Assembly (NCBI GenBank): GCA_020631735.1
Contig: CM036223.1
Coordinates: 12,649,356-12,713,355 of the forward strand
Direction: 5' to 3'
DNA length: 64,000 bases
Source of the DNA: Saccharum officinarum
Taxonomy: Eukaryota > Streptophyta > Magnoliopsida > Poales > Poaceae
The position numbers and the translations under genes were made by a program. This document shows, piece after piece, positions 1 to 10,687 of the stretch (the stretch's first letter is position 1; every line of letters begins with the position of its first letter). The notes beneath the pieces are model-generated. The model had not been told where the DNA came from and ran no database searches. It saw only the letters and a list, made by a program, of their open reading frames with translations.

Positions 1-841
1 GCCTATTTAAATTGTCTACAAGCTTTACTAAACAACAAGTTAGTAAATAAGATGGCAAAGCTAATTCTAGCACTAGCTCAACTACTTTTAAGCAAGCCAC
101 AAAAACAATTCTAGTGCAAGGCTATGATCTCTAGTTCACACCAACAACGCTAAATCTCTAAACTAATTACCCCTAAGTGATAAGCTATTCTACTCAAGCT
201 AAACAAGGCAAAGAACAATAAGTAAAGGAGCGAGCTTGAAAAGATATACCAACGTTGATGAGAAGAGATATGTCCAATGTACCAATCAATCAACGTGATC
301 ACATACACAAATGAAATCCTCGGCAATAAGATGACACAAGATTTATTACCGAAGTTCACTTGCTTCCCGGCAAGCTACTCCTTGTTGTGGTGATGCACCC
401 ATTTGATGGATCGCGAGCTAATCAACTATCAAGAGTTGAGCCCTCAGCGGGTGCCGCATATTCACTCACAAGATGGGGATCCTCCAAGCCACGAGCTCCA
501 CTAGAGTAGCCAATTTACGAACTCCCGCGGAAAAGGCTCAAGAACCCCTCACGATCGCTTGGTGAGGCTCGAAACAATCTCCAATCACGAGCTCAACACC
601 ACCGCTGCTCTAAGCCATCTAGGGTGTCGGGAAACACCCAAGAGTAACAAGCAATCCGCAGCAAACTCATGAATCAAGTGCCACTAGATGCAACTCTCAA
701 TGCAATGCACTTGAATCTCACTCAATCTCTCTAGAGTATGCAACCAAGCAAGGAGATGAGTGGAGGGGAAGTTCTCTAGCTCAAAGTATGCCTCAGTATC
801 TCAAATGTGCAAGAGAGAACCTCCAAGGGCCGGCCACCTTT

Positions 842-849
842 TATTTATA
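842..849 (-). promoter_or_regulatory. TATA box of the minus-strand LTR
   Basis: TATAAATA on the minus strand, followed by AAAGGTGGCC. The plus-strand LTR has the matching arrangement at 19418-19425 (TATAAATA followed by GAAGTTGGCC), and both are preceded by AACGGCTAG. This conserved position supports a core promoter. Confidence 0.65.
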
Positions 850-896
850 GCGAATAGAAAAGCCACTAGCCGTTATACCCTTCACTGGGCAAATTT

Positions 897-1345
897 CGGG
901 GGCGACAGACGCTGCATAGTAGCGTCTGTCGCCAAGCCAACATACGCTACAGGCACGTCCGTCGCTCCGTGCGACGCCACGTGTCCAGCTCATTCGAAAA
1001 CCAACGGTCATGAACAGTAGCGGCAGACGCGTCTGCCGCCGGTCGACAGACGCGCCCATACGCCCGACAGACGTGGTCCAGTGACGATGTTTTCGCCCGA
1101 GTTCATCAGATGCGTAGACCGCAAGGCCGACAGACACGGCGTCGGGCGTCTGTCGCTCACGCGCGTCCGCGTAGTTCCACAGCGTCAGACGCTGGAACAG
1201 TACGCGAGGCCGCGTCTGTTGCCTTCGCGACAGCACGTCTGTCGCGCCTGCGCGCACAGGCCGAGCTAGGGTAGCCCGACAGATGCTGACGTCAATGTCT
1301 ATTGCTCCCGGCTCGCGCGTTTGTCGCGTGTATCTCGGCGACACT
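897..1345. repeat. Cluster of CGTCTGTCG / CGACAGACG short repeats in LTR U3
   Basis: About ten copies or near copies of the nonamer CGTCTGTCG, or its reverse complement CGACAGACG, lie in both orientations within about 450 bases. The cluster sits immediately upstream, on the minus strand, of the LTR TATA box at 842-849. The region is much richer in GC than the rest of the LTR. Confidence 0.7.
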
Positions 1346-2058
1346 TTGTCGTTTTCTCGTTCCGCTTGATCGCCCTTGTCACTTATGAGCTACTCTCCAT
1401 ATGTGTATCACTAAAGCACATGTTTTAGCTCATGAAACACTTCCGTGCTTTTACCACTTTTTCAACCTCCGGCACAATGGAAAATAGGCATTTCATTTCT
1501 CGAAAACGCATGAATCCTGCACTCGCAAGCTCGGCGGGAGGGAGAGCGAACCCCAAACCCCTCACTACTGCTCAAACACCGCCGCCTTCGCAAATGTGCC
1601 AACACCATCATGTGTAAAACACCATGTGCATATGTGTTAGCATTTTCACAATCATTTTTCAATGCGTTACGTTAGCTCTCTACTAGATTCTAATGCATAT
1701 GCTCAAGATGATGACCTAGTAGCACTTGATTCACGAGCTAACCATGATTGCCCCTCTTTATAGTCGGCTATCAATCCTAAACCCGGTCAATCACTTTACT
1801 ACTCATCTTGGACCGACAAAAGCAAACCCTATGATTATACCTTTGCCTTGATCATTTTGTTCCATGTCCATCTCCTCATGCTTGATCACCATGACCATCA
1901 TTTCATGTCCATACACCATCTCTTTGTGATCTTGTGGCCACCACTCCATGCCACATGCACCTTCATCACATGTGTTGCTTATGCCTAACTTAAATCACTT
2001 AACACATGACATTAGCAACTTGGTGTCATTAATTACCAAAACCAAACTTGGGCTTTCA

Positions 2059-2557
2059 AATGGTGATAGGTGTGATTCGTTTAGGGTGTAGAGTGGATCT
2101 GAGCCATCTGTACTCTGGGGCATTACAAATGGTATCAGATCTGACCTTCGCGACCACGGGCGCATGCGGGTCAGGGGCGTGGACATGGGGCTCATTGCGC
2201 TTGTAGGCCCTATAGGGTGCAGAGCATGGCACATGTGCTGGCACTAGGCGCATAATTGAGTGTGCTAAGAGGGAACTTTCCTGGCCATCGCTTGCCCGAT
2301 TGAGGGTGTGTTGGGCTGACGAGGACATCGGGCCCTTTGAGAGGGGTGTATGTGGCCCATGTGCATGTTTATGAGATATTGTGTAGGGTTTAGTTCCACC
2401 TTGGTTGTTAAAGGTGGGTCAGACCAATATATAAGGCTTCTAGAGTCCATCCCACCACCAGTGGGTTAATCCTTTTACTCGAAACGAGGACGAAAGCGTA
2501 AGTGGGATGCTCTCAGGGTGTAGAGTGGATCTGAGCCGTTTGGACTCTGGGTGTTAC
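2059..2557 (+). mobile_element. TRIM-like miniature LTR retroelement, 5' LTR interrupted
   Basis: The stretch GGGTGTAGAGTGGATCTGAG occurs at 2084-2103 and again near 2516-2535. Each copy is followed by a similar tail ending in TTACA (2127 and 2557). Right after the first copy lies TGGTATCAGA (2130-2139), the standard primer-binding site for initiator Met-tRNA. The second copy has a TATATAAGG promoter box at 2428-2436. There is no coding capacity between the repeats. This fits a terminal-repeat retrotransposon in miniature whose 5' LTR lost its start when the LTR at 1-2058 inserted. The left limit of the 3' LTR (possibly near 2308) is uncertain. Confidence 0.6.
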
Positions 2558-2587
2558 ACTCTCTGACACACTTCTGTCTAGCGATGA

Positions 2588-2924
2588 AAATCATCACCAA
2601 CATTTTCAAAGAAATGACGATGAAATGGTGTCGGTGAAAATGTGACAAAGTACAACTTCATTGTGGTAAAAAAAATGAAAATTCTTAAGGCCCATGAACG
2701 TGTGGCCACTAGATTCAGCACACTTACATGCATAGCATGACCCAACTAAGAACACTAAAACACAATCATCACCAACATTTTCAAAGAAATGGCGATGGAA
2801 ATGGTGTTGGTAAAAATGTGCCAAAGTAAAACTTTATTCTGGTAAAAAAAATGAAAATTCTTAAGGTCCATGAACGTATGACCACTAGATTCAGCACACT
2901 TAAATGCATAGCGCGATGACCAGA
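2588..2924. repeat. Tandem repeat, two copies, period about 175 bp
   Basis: Two head-to-tail copies begin with TCATCACCAACATTTTCAAA at 2591 and 2766. They share most of their length, including AAAAAAATGAAAATTCTTAAGG and TAGATTCAGCACACTTA. No gene was recognised in it. Confidence 0.8.
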
Positions 2925-2938
2925 AGGAAAACAACTGA

Positions 2939-2970
2939 TATATAAGGTCGGTCGAAACCCTAACCCTAAA
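2939..2970 (+). promoter_or_regulatory. Orphan TATA box plus double telo-box
   Basis: TATATAAGG (2939-2947) is followed by AAACCCTAACCCTAAA (2955-2970), then a pyrimidine-rich leader (TCTTTCTTCTCCCTCACC). Telo-boxes near the start site with a pyrimidine-rich leader are typical of plant ribosomal-protein and translation-factor genes. No such gene follows. The reading frames downstream (3005-3424) match no family I know, so this may be a displaced promoter fragment. Confidence 0.45.
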
Positions 2971-3638
2971 CACTCAGTCTTTCTTCTCCCTCACCTTCTC
3001 CTCTGTGCGGCGTGAGCGCAGCCCCTACTCCCTAGTGGCTTGGGTGCATCCCTCATCCACTCGGCAGTGTGGCCCCTCTCTCTCCCCACTGGGCACCTGG
3101 CGGTGTGGGTGCGGTCCCCTAGTTGCAGCAATGGAGGACGATGTGCTATCGATCTCTCTCCTCTCCTCAATGTGCAAAGGTTTCTATTCTCTCCTTGGTG
3201 TGCCAATCCCCACTAACGAATCTGACGAGAGCGCTGCCAACGACAGCATAGGACCACAGCTACTGCTTAATGGGATTGGGGAGTCTTTTTGCTTTTCTTA
3301 TTATCACCACAGGTTCGTATACCAGCCGACAATGATAATCGAGATTAACACCATCTATTTTCACCACCGAGGGCAAAAACCAGCGATGGTGGGCACCCCT
3401 TTAGAGCTGACTGTGATGTCATAGAGGCAACAGTGTACTACCCCTAAAGGGAAGTTTGGCTGTTGCCTTTTCCTGGTCACGGTTAGCCATGGACATCTCC
3501 ATTGCGCAAGGAAGAAGGCTCGCCACGCTCGAGAAAGAAAAGCAAGGCAGCGGCCTTGCCGGCCGGCTAAGGCGAGGCGGAGGCCTAGGAAGTGCCAGCG
3601 TGGTTAATGTCTTGTTTGCATACAAGGTTGATATATCC
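2971..3638. other. No supported gene
   Basis: An open frame of 139 codons runs on the plus strand from 3005. It shows no recognisable domain and its base composition changes along its length. I see no supported gene or RNA here. Confidence 0.4.
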
Positions 3639-4742
3639 GGAGGTCTAGCGCCGGGACATCCAGCGTCAGTAGCGTCCGGATCCCCCGCGCTGTTGCCCGC
3701 CCCGTGTTCGGCTTTCCCGCGCAGCGTCCGCAAGTGCTTCTTCCTCCGTGCATCTACCATGCACGCTTGTGGGGGAAATTATCACGCCCGCTGCCATCAG
3801 CGACAGGCCACACCTAGCCACGCACTCCTACTGCCCGCATGCTGCTGCTGGTGCGTGATGCTGCTGTTGACCGGCCGCATCCAGCTAGAATAAGGAGAGA
3901 TAGAGAGAGCAGCCGAGCATGGATGCAGCTTCGAGCTCCACGCTTGCTGCCACACCCATGGATATAGTTTTGTGCTCCGCGCCCGCTTGGCTTCCCGCGT
4001 GCACGCGGGGACCGCTGTGCCTGAGGGACCACCTCTACCTACGCCCCCTAGCCACGCCTGCTGATAAAACACTTGCAACATAAAATATTTACTGCAACAT
4101 AAGTCGGAAGTAGATGAAACATTTACATCATACGCTTACAACATATGTGTATGGGCACTGCAACATATGCAACATCCAGATAAAACACTTGCAGCATATG
4201 TTTGAAACAACTGAAACATTTGAAATATACACTTACAACATACGTGTATAGCCAGTACAACATATGCAACATCCAGATAAAGCACTTGCAACGTACGTTT
4301 AAAACCGCTGAAATATTTGAAACATACACTTGTAACATACATGTATAGTTATTGCAACATATGCAACACTAGATCTACTTTTGCAACATCCAGATGAAGC
4401 ATATGCAACATATATCTAAACGTATTAAACATAGGTTGCAACATGTGCTCATCTACTTGCTGCACTACAATGGATGCTCGTTCACACGGAGCTCGACGTA
4501 GACACGGAGCTCGAGGTCGCCCACGATCGGCAGACGGATGGATCGCGGCACGGCGGGAGGCACGAGGCGTGAGTATTTTGGAGCAAGGTACGAGGCTCGA
4601 GGGCGCGCGATGCGAGGCTAGGCATGTTTGTCCCGTCCTTTGGCCCGAGGCACGAGGCGTGGGGCGCGCGATGCAAGACGTGGGGGTAGGCATGTCCGTC
4701 CTATCCAGAAAGGACATACGTTTTGATGGTATCATTATCGTT
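3639..4742 (-). mobile_element. Non-autonomous repeat, TGTTGCA family, copy A
   Basis: The core (about 4066-4448) consists of degenerate 30-40 bp units built around TTGCAACAT / ATGTTGCAA, AAACATTTGAAA and ATCCAGATAAA. Copies B and C near 28.2 and 47.0 kb have the same core on the opposite strand. The left end, GGAGGTCTAGCGCCGGGACA, resembles the reverse complement of the right end of copy B. The element is flanked by the 12-bp direct repeat GTTGATATATCC (3627-3638 and 4740-4751). A 9-bp part of it, GATATATCC, would fit a MULE TSD. The terminal inverted repeats are weak, so the superfamily is uncertain. Confidence 0.5.
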
Positions 4743-4751
4743 GATATATCC

Positions 4752-5449
4752 AAACCTCAAATTTGTTAAAAAATACTTTATGTTGCAAGTGTTCCTTATA
4801 TTTTACATTTAGCCTTTCCTTTTAAGGTATAAATAATGACTATAAATTTGTAATAGAGGCTTATTAAGAATGAAGGACTCTATGCTTCAGGCGGCGTTTA
4901 GTTGAGGCTCGAGCCCCGGTCGCCCCGGTGCTGGATCCGCCCTCCCACATACATCCCGTTTTTTATACTCATGTCTTCTTATTACTACTACAGTACGTAC
5001 CTCAGATAATTTAATTACTCTATCCATTTGGGTATTTGACCAAACGTCGACCGTGATTCGCTCAACCAGATCTACTATGGTCCTGTATCGGAAGCTAATA
5101 AGCGAGGCCAAATCGAGCACCGACGCTAGCTAGATGTGTGTATCCGACACTTGGTTTTGGGCCAGGCAGGCAGCCACTCCATGCATGAGTACGCTCGGTG
5201 CTCGCTCGCTTTGGGACCGCCGGCCGGCCGGCCGGCCGGACCGTCGTCGCCTCCGTCTCCGTGTGGAAATAGAGCGAGCAGCAGCATGTGCGGCGTGGCA
5301 GGCAGGAGTCAGGTACACGAACGCCCAGCAGCCGTCATGATAGCATGTGTCGCCGCTGTTGCCCCTAGTCAAGGAGTAGGTTTGGTAACCACCCATCATT
5401 CCACCCTTTCTTCACACAACCACAATGCGCGTTCACTTGTCTTTCTTCA
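4752..5449. other. No supported gene
   Basis: Mixed sequence with a short (CCGG)n palindromic run at about 5218-5242 and a GC-rich stretch at 5200-5340. Open frames exist on both strands, but none resembles a known protein. Confidence 0.4.
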
Positions 5450-5452
5450 TTT

Positions 5453-5716
5453 GGTCTCGTTTAGATACTTAAATTCACCCTAAATTTTACTATGCAAAAA
5501 GGAGATTTTCCATCACATCAAAATGTTGATAAATATATGGAGTATTAAATGTAGATGAAATCATAAACTAATTGCACAGTTTTGTTGTACTTTGTGAGAC
5601 GAACATTTTGAGTCTAATTAATCAATTTTTAGACAATTTTTTGCACTAAAAAATAAAAGTTGCTAGTAGCAACAGTGCCCGAATCGGGGCGCCGATTTCG
5701 GCATCTAAACCAGGCC
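5453..5716 (+). mobile_element. Tourist-like MITE (PIF/Harbinger type), copy 1
   Basis: The ends GGTCTCGTTTAG and CTAAACCAGGCC form a terminal inverted repeat. The flanks are TTT on both sides (5450-5452 and 5717-5719), a 3-bp TSD. The internal motifs TCACATCA, GTATTAAATGTAGATGAAA and GAGACGAA are shared with the other five copies in this window. Confidence 0.75.
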
Positions 5717-5719
5717 TTT

Positions 5720-6984
5720 CCTTCGTTCCTTCCCACATGGGTCCTTTCCAGATCGATCTCATGGCATAGGCATGGCGCCATGCTGCTCGATCCCACTGCA
5801 GGCGCGCTCGCCCACAGCGACACCGACTGATGAGTGATGACAGACCACAAACTGCCGAAACGCAAGAATATCATATGCCTTTCGCCCCTTCTTGCATGCA
5901 TTGGAACCTGCAGATACTGCATCACACGCACACTCCTACGACGCCGCTCCAAGCTCCAAGCTCCAGAGCCTTCTTCCAATTGCAAAGGTGGCAGCACCAT
6001 GTCACCGTGTGTACGCGCGTAGTACCAATACCGCCTGCTACATCATGCCTACATGTCTTGGGAAAATATACGTACAGCAATAAGCCAATAACTATCTCTG
6101 CAGCGCATTTTTTTATCATGCGTGTTTTATTTACTGTTTTGTGGCTGCAGATCAATCGGCAAACGTTGCATCGCACATGCATAAGAATTTACAAGCTCGA
6201 CAGTGACTGCATTAGAAAAAAAAAAGTTAAAAGAAAAGATGAGGCGAGCAAGTTGTTGAATCATCTGTGATTTGACAGTTGACACTGGAATGATTTACAT
6301 CGATCGGTCTGCAGGAAAATAAATGTATCCTTACACAAGATGGGCTTCTACCTAACAACTACACGGAAGGTTGTAGTTTAAAGACCCTTCTTTTCATAAT
6401 TTCATCAGAGGGCGGGCATGCTTCCTAGTGAAATATGAACCACATTTTTCATCAGAAGAAAAATAAAGAGAGCTTTTTCATAGTATAAGCTTTGACCTAA
6501 CCACTACATGTCTAGTACATGACTGCATGGGAGGTTGTAGTTTAAAGAACCTTATTCATTCACACGACAGAGCTTCATTATTTTCTGGAAGCTCCACGGT
6601 TTCACATCAGGATCAACTGTCATACTGTCGACAAAAGACCAACAACTCCTCCCCTCCAATCCTTTTACAAAAGGAATTTGTTGTTGGCCTTCCATTGCGA
6701 CTGTAACATCAGGGGACCGGACAAGGATAAAATGGGAACAGTGCGCCTATATACGTCCATGTCATCTCTTCTCGCTTTACAGGCCAATGCATGCAGATGT
6801 TGCATGGCGCCTGTTGGTGATGTTTAGAGCTTCCATGATTAATTATTGCTGTCAGTTTAGTAGAAACCTAGTAGATCCAGATCAATTCTGAACCTAACTT
6901 CAAATTTTCGTCAATTTCAGTCAAACTTTGCTGTCAGTGTCAAGTTAGTAGGATGATGACCTGCACTACAGTCAGCATGCACAA
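5720..6984. other. No supported gene
   Basis: No convincing coding region. Two similar short blocks carrying GGTTGTAGTTTAAAGA lie near 6368 and 6532. An open frame at 5830-6270 has no recognisable features. Confidence 0.4.
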
Positions 6985-6999
6985 AAGCCACTGAAATCT

Positions 7000-8251
7000 T
7001 TTTTTTCGAGAACACGCATTGACGTGTATTTCATTAAGAAGAAATGGGAGTGCCGAATGAACGGCATACACGGCGCAACTATGGAAAAGCCCATAGCGCA
7101 ACACACGAACCACAGAGAAAGTGGTTGAGAACAAAATACACTAGAGAAAGAAACATGGTAGGGAGAGGGGCCTCCACCACCACCTAACCTACTGGACCTG
7201 CAGGGGATACCAACGCAAAGGACTGCCAGCTCAGGAGATGAAGCGGCGGTGGCAAAGCTTCCACCGCAAGGAGACAAGTCGGGTGGCAAAGCATCCACCC
7301 GAATAACCAACACGACGGCAAAGCATCCGCCAGAGGACACACGGGAAAGCCCACCCGCGAAGAGGTAGCGACACGGCGGCAAAGCATCCGCTAGAGACCC
7401 CGCGGCAAAGCATCCGCAAGAGGAGAGCGACACATCCGCGAAGAGGAAGCGACAACGGCGGCAAAGCATCCGCCAAAGACCCCACGGTAAAGCATCCGCA
7501 AGAGGTGAGCGACTACGGCGGCAAAGTATCCGCCCGGATAGCAACGACGGCAAAGCACCGTCGAGAAACAGACGACTGTGGCAACACCAACATCCGAGCT
7601 AGACAGACCAAAGCGAAGATAGAGTGGAGGCACGCGCAGGCACAACACAACCTAGAGCAACTCTGGCGAGAGGGGCAGGACGACAAGTAGTGCTCCAACG
7701 AATCCTCTAGGAAGGAAAATGACATCCGCAGACGCCAACAACGCTGTAAGAGCACAAAGGCAGGACTTTCGTCCCTAGCCTGCCCCAGACGAACAGAACT
7801 TCGACGACGCCTTGAAGAAGGTACGTGACGCATGTTGCGCCACCGCCGCCGTCCCGGATGAACCAGGAAGGTTTTCACCCAGAGATGAACGTCCACAGCA
7901 CCAAACCAGGCCGCCGAGAGTTATGGAGAGGCCAGCCACAGTTCGGAACGCCAGAAGGGGGGCCAGCCGCCCCAGGCCGTGGGCCCTACCGCTGGCCGCC
8001 GCTGCACCGTCCTAGGACGCCATGGAGTGGCACAAGAGCGTTGTCGCCCAGGTCCCGGCCGTGCAGGAGCGGTACGCCAGCGCCTGAGGGGATTTTTTGG
8101 GCCGCCGCTAGCCGCCGCCGCCGCGCGCCGGAGGGCAGCGACAGCGGCCGGAGGGGAGTCGGGGAGGGGGAGGCCCTAGGGGTGCGGCGGCGGTCGCCCC
8201 CGAGTCGCCCCTGCGGAGCGCTCGGGGGAGGGGAACCGGGATGTTTGTTTT
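7000..8251 (-). mobile_element. Non-LTR retroposon insertion (LINE-derived type) with 15-bp TSD
   Basis: The 15-base stretch AAGCCACTGAAATCT occurs perfectly at 6985-6999 and 8252-8266. Immediately inside the left copy is a T run (6999-7006), which is a poly(A) tail read on the minus strand. Next comes TTCGAGAACACGC, of the sort commonly seen at 3' ends of grass L1-type elements. The body is GC-rich and holds an internal repeat array (7220-7560). No reverse transcriptase frame is visible, so it is either 5'-truncated or non-autonomous. Confidence 0.75.
7220..7560. repeat. Degenerate array of GGCAAAGCATCCGCC units
   Basis: About nine copies or near copies of GCGGCAAAGCATCCGC are spaced 25-60 bases apart inside the retroposon. 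On the minus strand they read as a repeated GCGGATGCTTTGCCGC. The array produces repetitive open frames in several phases, which I do not regard as real proteins. Confidence 0.75.
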
Positions 8252-8266
8252 AAGCCACTGAAATCT

Positions 8267-9199
8267 GGTTATGTGCCAGCTGAACTTTCATATATACTGT
8301 TCATAAGGAGTACTAGGTACGTGCTAAAAGCAAGCAAGATTCTTTTCTTCTTCCCTGCAAAAGACGCGAGAATTGTTTGGTTGGATGTACCTAAAGCCCA
8401 TGCATGCCGCCCGCCAAGATGTATCATTCAGATAGTAGCTGGTGATCAACGGCTTTTATCGTTTTTCCTTTTGGGCATGAGCATTATTCACGTAGAAAAC
8501 AGTCTTGCAGCTACGAGGTGCCAATCTGAACTTTTATCATTTGGCATTACACTGTGGCTAGCAGACACACATCAGTTGCTGATGATCCATATCTTCGTTT
8601 GAGATCTGATCTGTACTCTGAACTATCGGTTTCTTACACTGTCCTGCAACGGAAAACGAAGCAACGTCCACAGTGTGCACATCTATGGGTACGCCCCGTA
8701 CAAATTAAAGTAACATGTACTTTCGTTTCAAAAAAAAAAGTAACATGTGCTGGTATGCTGCATCAATAAGTTTATCGTTCAGAGTTCAGACTACTACTTG
8801 GCAGTGCAAGTTTCCTGTGCAGATCTCTATTGCTATGATCTGTAATCAATTAACAGCTAAGGGTTAGGTTAAGAATCACACTAATTTATGACAGATAGTC
8901 AGGAATAGGATCATGCGACACACCTAATCCATTTGACAGGCCGGGTCTTGCAAGAGGCTGGCTATGATGATGTTCCTCCCGTCCATCCTCCAGAAAGACG
9001 GATAGACCGAGGCTAAAATGGACTGCTCGAATGGCTGCAGTGGAGATCTTTGCTGAGCATACATGGTTGTCTTCTTATATATAGTGCTTATTGCGTTAAA
9101 AAAAGACTTTCAGTACTTAGCTGCTGTTGGATTTTAATTTTTAGCTTTACGTGGGCTTGCCATTTTATAACCGGAGGCGTGCTGCAACTGTAATAAGGA
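8267..9199. other. No supported gene
   Basis: Mixed low-GC sequence with no recognisable coding region or known repeat end. Confidence 0.4.
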
Positions 9200-9208
9200 T
9201 CGGTTGAG

Positions 9209-10057
9209 GAGAGAATTAGGTCTGTGGCACTCTTAAAACTTAGGTTTACTTTTTTGACCCTGAAAATTTCCAACTTACCTATTTGGTCTCCAATCTAACT
9301 TTTGATTCCTCATTTGGTCTTTCCGTCAATTTGACCTTGTAATGGTGTTAGATGGGAGACGAAAAATCGATTTTACCCCTGAACGTAAAAGCATCGTTTT
9401 TCATAGTTCAGAATTCGGTTTTTTATATTTTACAATTCAAATTGTGTACTGTACATCTATCTATAAAGATCTTTAATTTTGGCGAAGTAGCTACAGTACC
9501 CGCCGTAACGGGTTTCCACATACACATGTCACTGTTCACCCACGTCCGTTACTGTACCACCTCCTTTTTTTCCCAAAAACCTTTGCATGTGCGATTATAA
9601 ATTGCATGTTTCATTTTTTAGCATTATTTTCACTTGTTGCACATAATTTTAGAGCACATCATATTTGCACAGCATACGCACGCATTTTTTTCCAGACATG
9701 AAGGTGTCTAGAAAAAAAATGCGTGCGTATGATGTGATGTCTGCAAAAAAAAATGTATGCGTATGCTGTGCAATTATGATGTGCTCTAAAATTACGTGTA
9801 ACAAGTGAAAATAATGCTAAAAAATGAAACATGCAATTTACAAGCATCTATAAAATGTACATACATAATTTGAATTGTAAAATATCAAAAACCGAATTCT
9901 GAACTATGAAAAACGATACTTTTGCGTCCAGGGGTAAGGAGTACGTGCGGGATAAGGAATCGAAAGTTGGATTTAAGACCAAATAGGTAAATTGGAAATT
10001 TTCAGGGCCAAAAAAAATAAGCATGAATTTTAAGAGGACCATAGAGATAATTCTCTC
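9209..10057. mobile_element. MULE-type foldback element
   Basis: The two halves are inverted copies. GAGAGAATTA at the left end matches TAATTCTCTC at the right end. CTGAAAATTTCCAA, ACCTATTTGGTC, GAATTCGGTTTTT and GCATTATTTTCACTTGTT recur in reverse complement on the other arm. The hairpin centre is near 9705. The left arm carries an extra segment of about 150 bases with CTACAGTACC. The flanks TCGGTTGAG (9200-9208) and TTGGTTGAG (10058-10066) match at 8 of 9 bases, fitting a Mutator-type TSD. Confidence 0.75.
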
Positions 10058-10450
10058 TTGGTTGAGTGTGTAACTCATCATACAAAAACGGAATAAAAAT
10101 TTCTTATTTAAAAAAAAAGGTGCAGCAACTTGTTCTAGGCAAACCTGAAGTCCTAAACTACAATGACCTACATGCCTGTACTCTGTACATGATCAGAAGG
10201 ATAATGAATTTGTGATTTGAAAGGTATCTCGCAGCGCTGCTTATCACATAGGGCAGCATTGACCTGTCTTAAGCTCTAAATGAACAATTCTTAGCACATC
10301 AGTTGTCTGTTATATATATGCATCAATGTGAAATTGCACCTAATTTTTCTGCCCTCACACATCGGTCGCCTTTCATTTCGTGGGAACTCAAGTTACCAAA
10401 GGTGGTGACAAGTGAAGTATAGGATGCCTGCTTGCAAACAATTAAACATA

Positions 10451-10685
10451 CTCCCTCTATCTTTAAATATCTGTCGTTTGCGCTTCCTGAGAAACAACTT
10501 TGACTAAATATATATTAAAAAATATTAATATTTATAGTACATAATTAGTATCATTGGAAAGATCTTTGAATCTAGTTTTTTAATAAATTTATTTGGAGAT
10601 ACAAATGTTGTATGTATTTTCTATAAATCGAGTCAAACTTGTGACACGTACACCAACAACGACAGATATAAAAGGACGGAGCGAG
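10451..10685. mobile_element. Stowaway MITE (Tc1/mariner type)
   Basis: The ends CTCCCTCTATC and AGGACGGAGCGAG are inverted repeats flanked by TA on both sides (10449-10450 and 10686-10687). The element at 22530-22763 is the same family in the opposite orientation. Confidence 0.85.
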
Positions 10686-10687
10686 TA

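Larger units (their letters stand above)
1..2058 (-). mobile_element. LTR of an LTR retrotransposon (Ty1/copia-like), 3' end beyond the window
   Basis: Read on the minus strand, this block starts with TG (TGAAAGCCCAAG, at 2058 downwards) and runs off the window edge. It is alignable by eye with the LTR ending at 20226 on the plus strand. Shared stretches are the ATCTCCTTGCTTGGTTGCAT region (minus, around 740), the GGATCCCCATCTTGTG region, and the GAAGCAAGTGAAC motif (near 355). A TATA box (TATAAATA, minus, 842-849) follows a palindromic repeat cluster. No internal gag-pol region is in the window, so it cannot be told whether this is a solo LTR. It inserted into a TRIM-like element at 2059. 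Assignment to Ty1/copia is inference from LTR style. Confidence 0.75.

Noticed and set aside
897..1345. CRISPR-like or origin-like repeats
   Set aside because: There are no regular spacers. The words lie in both orientations in an LTR promoter region.
6972..7896. Several minus-strand frames of 85-193 codons rich in repeated LADALPP-like text
   Set aside because: They are translations of the GGCAAAGCATCCGCC repeat array inside a retroposon.
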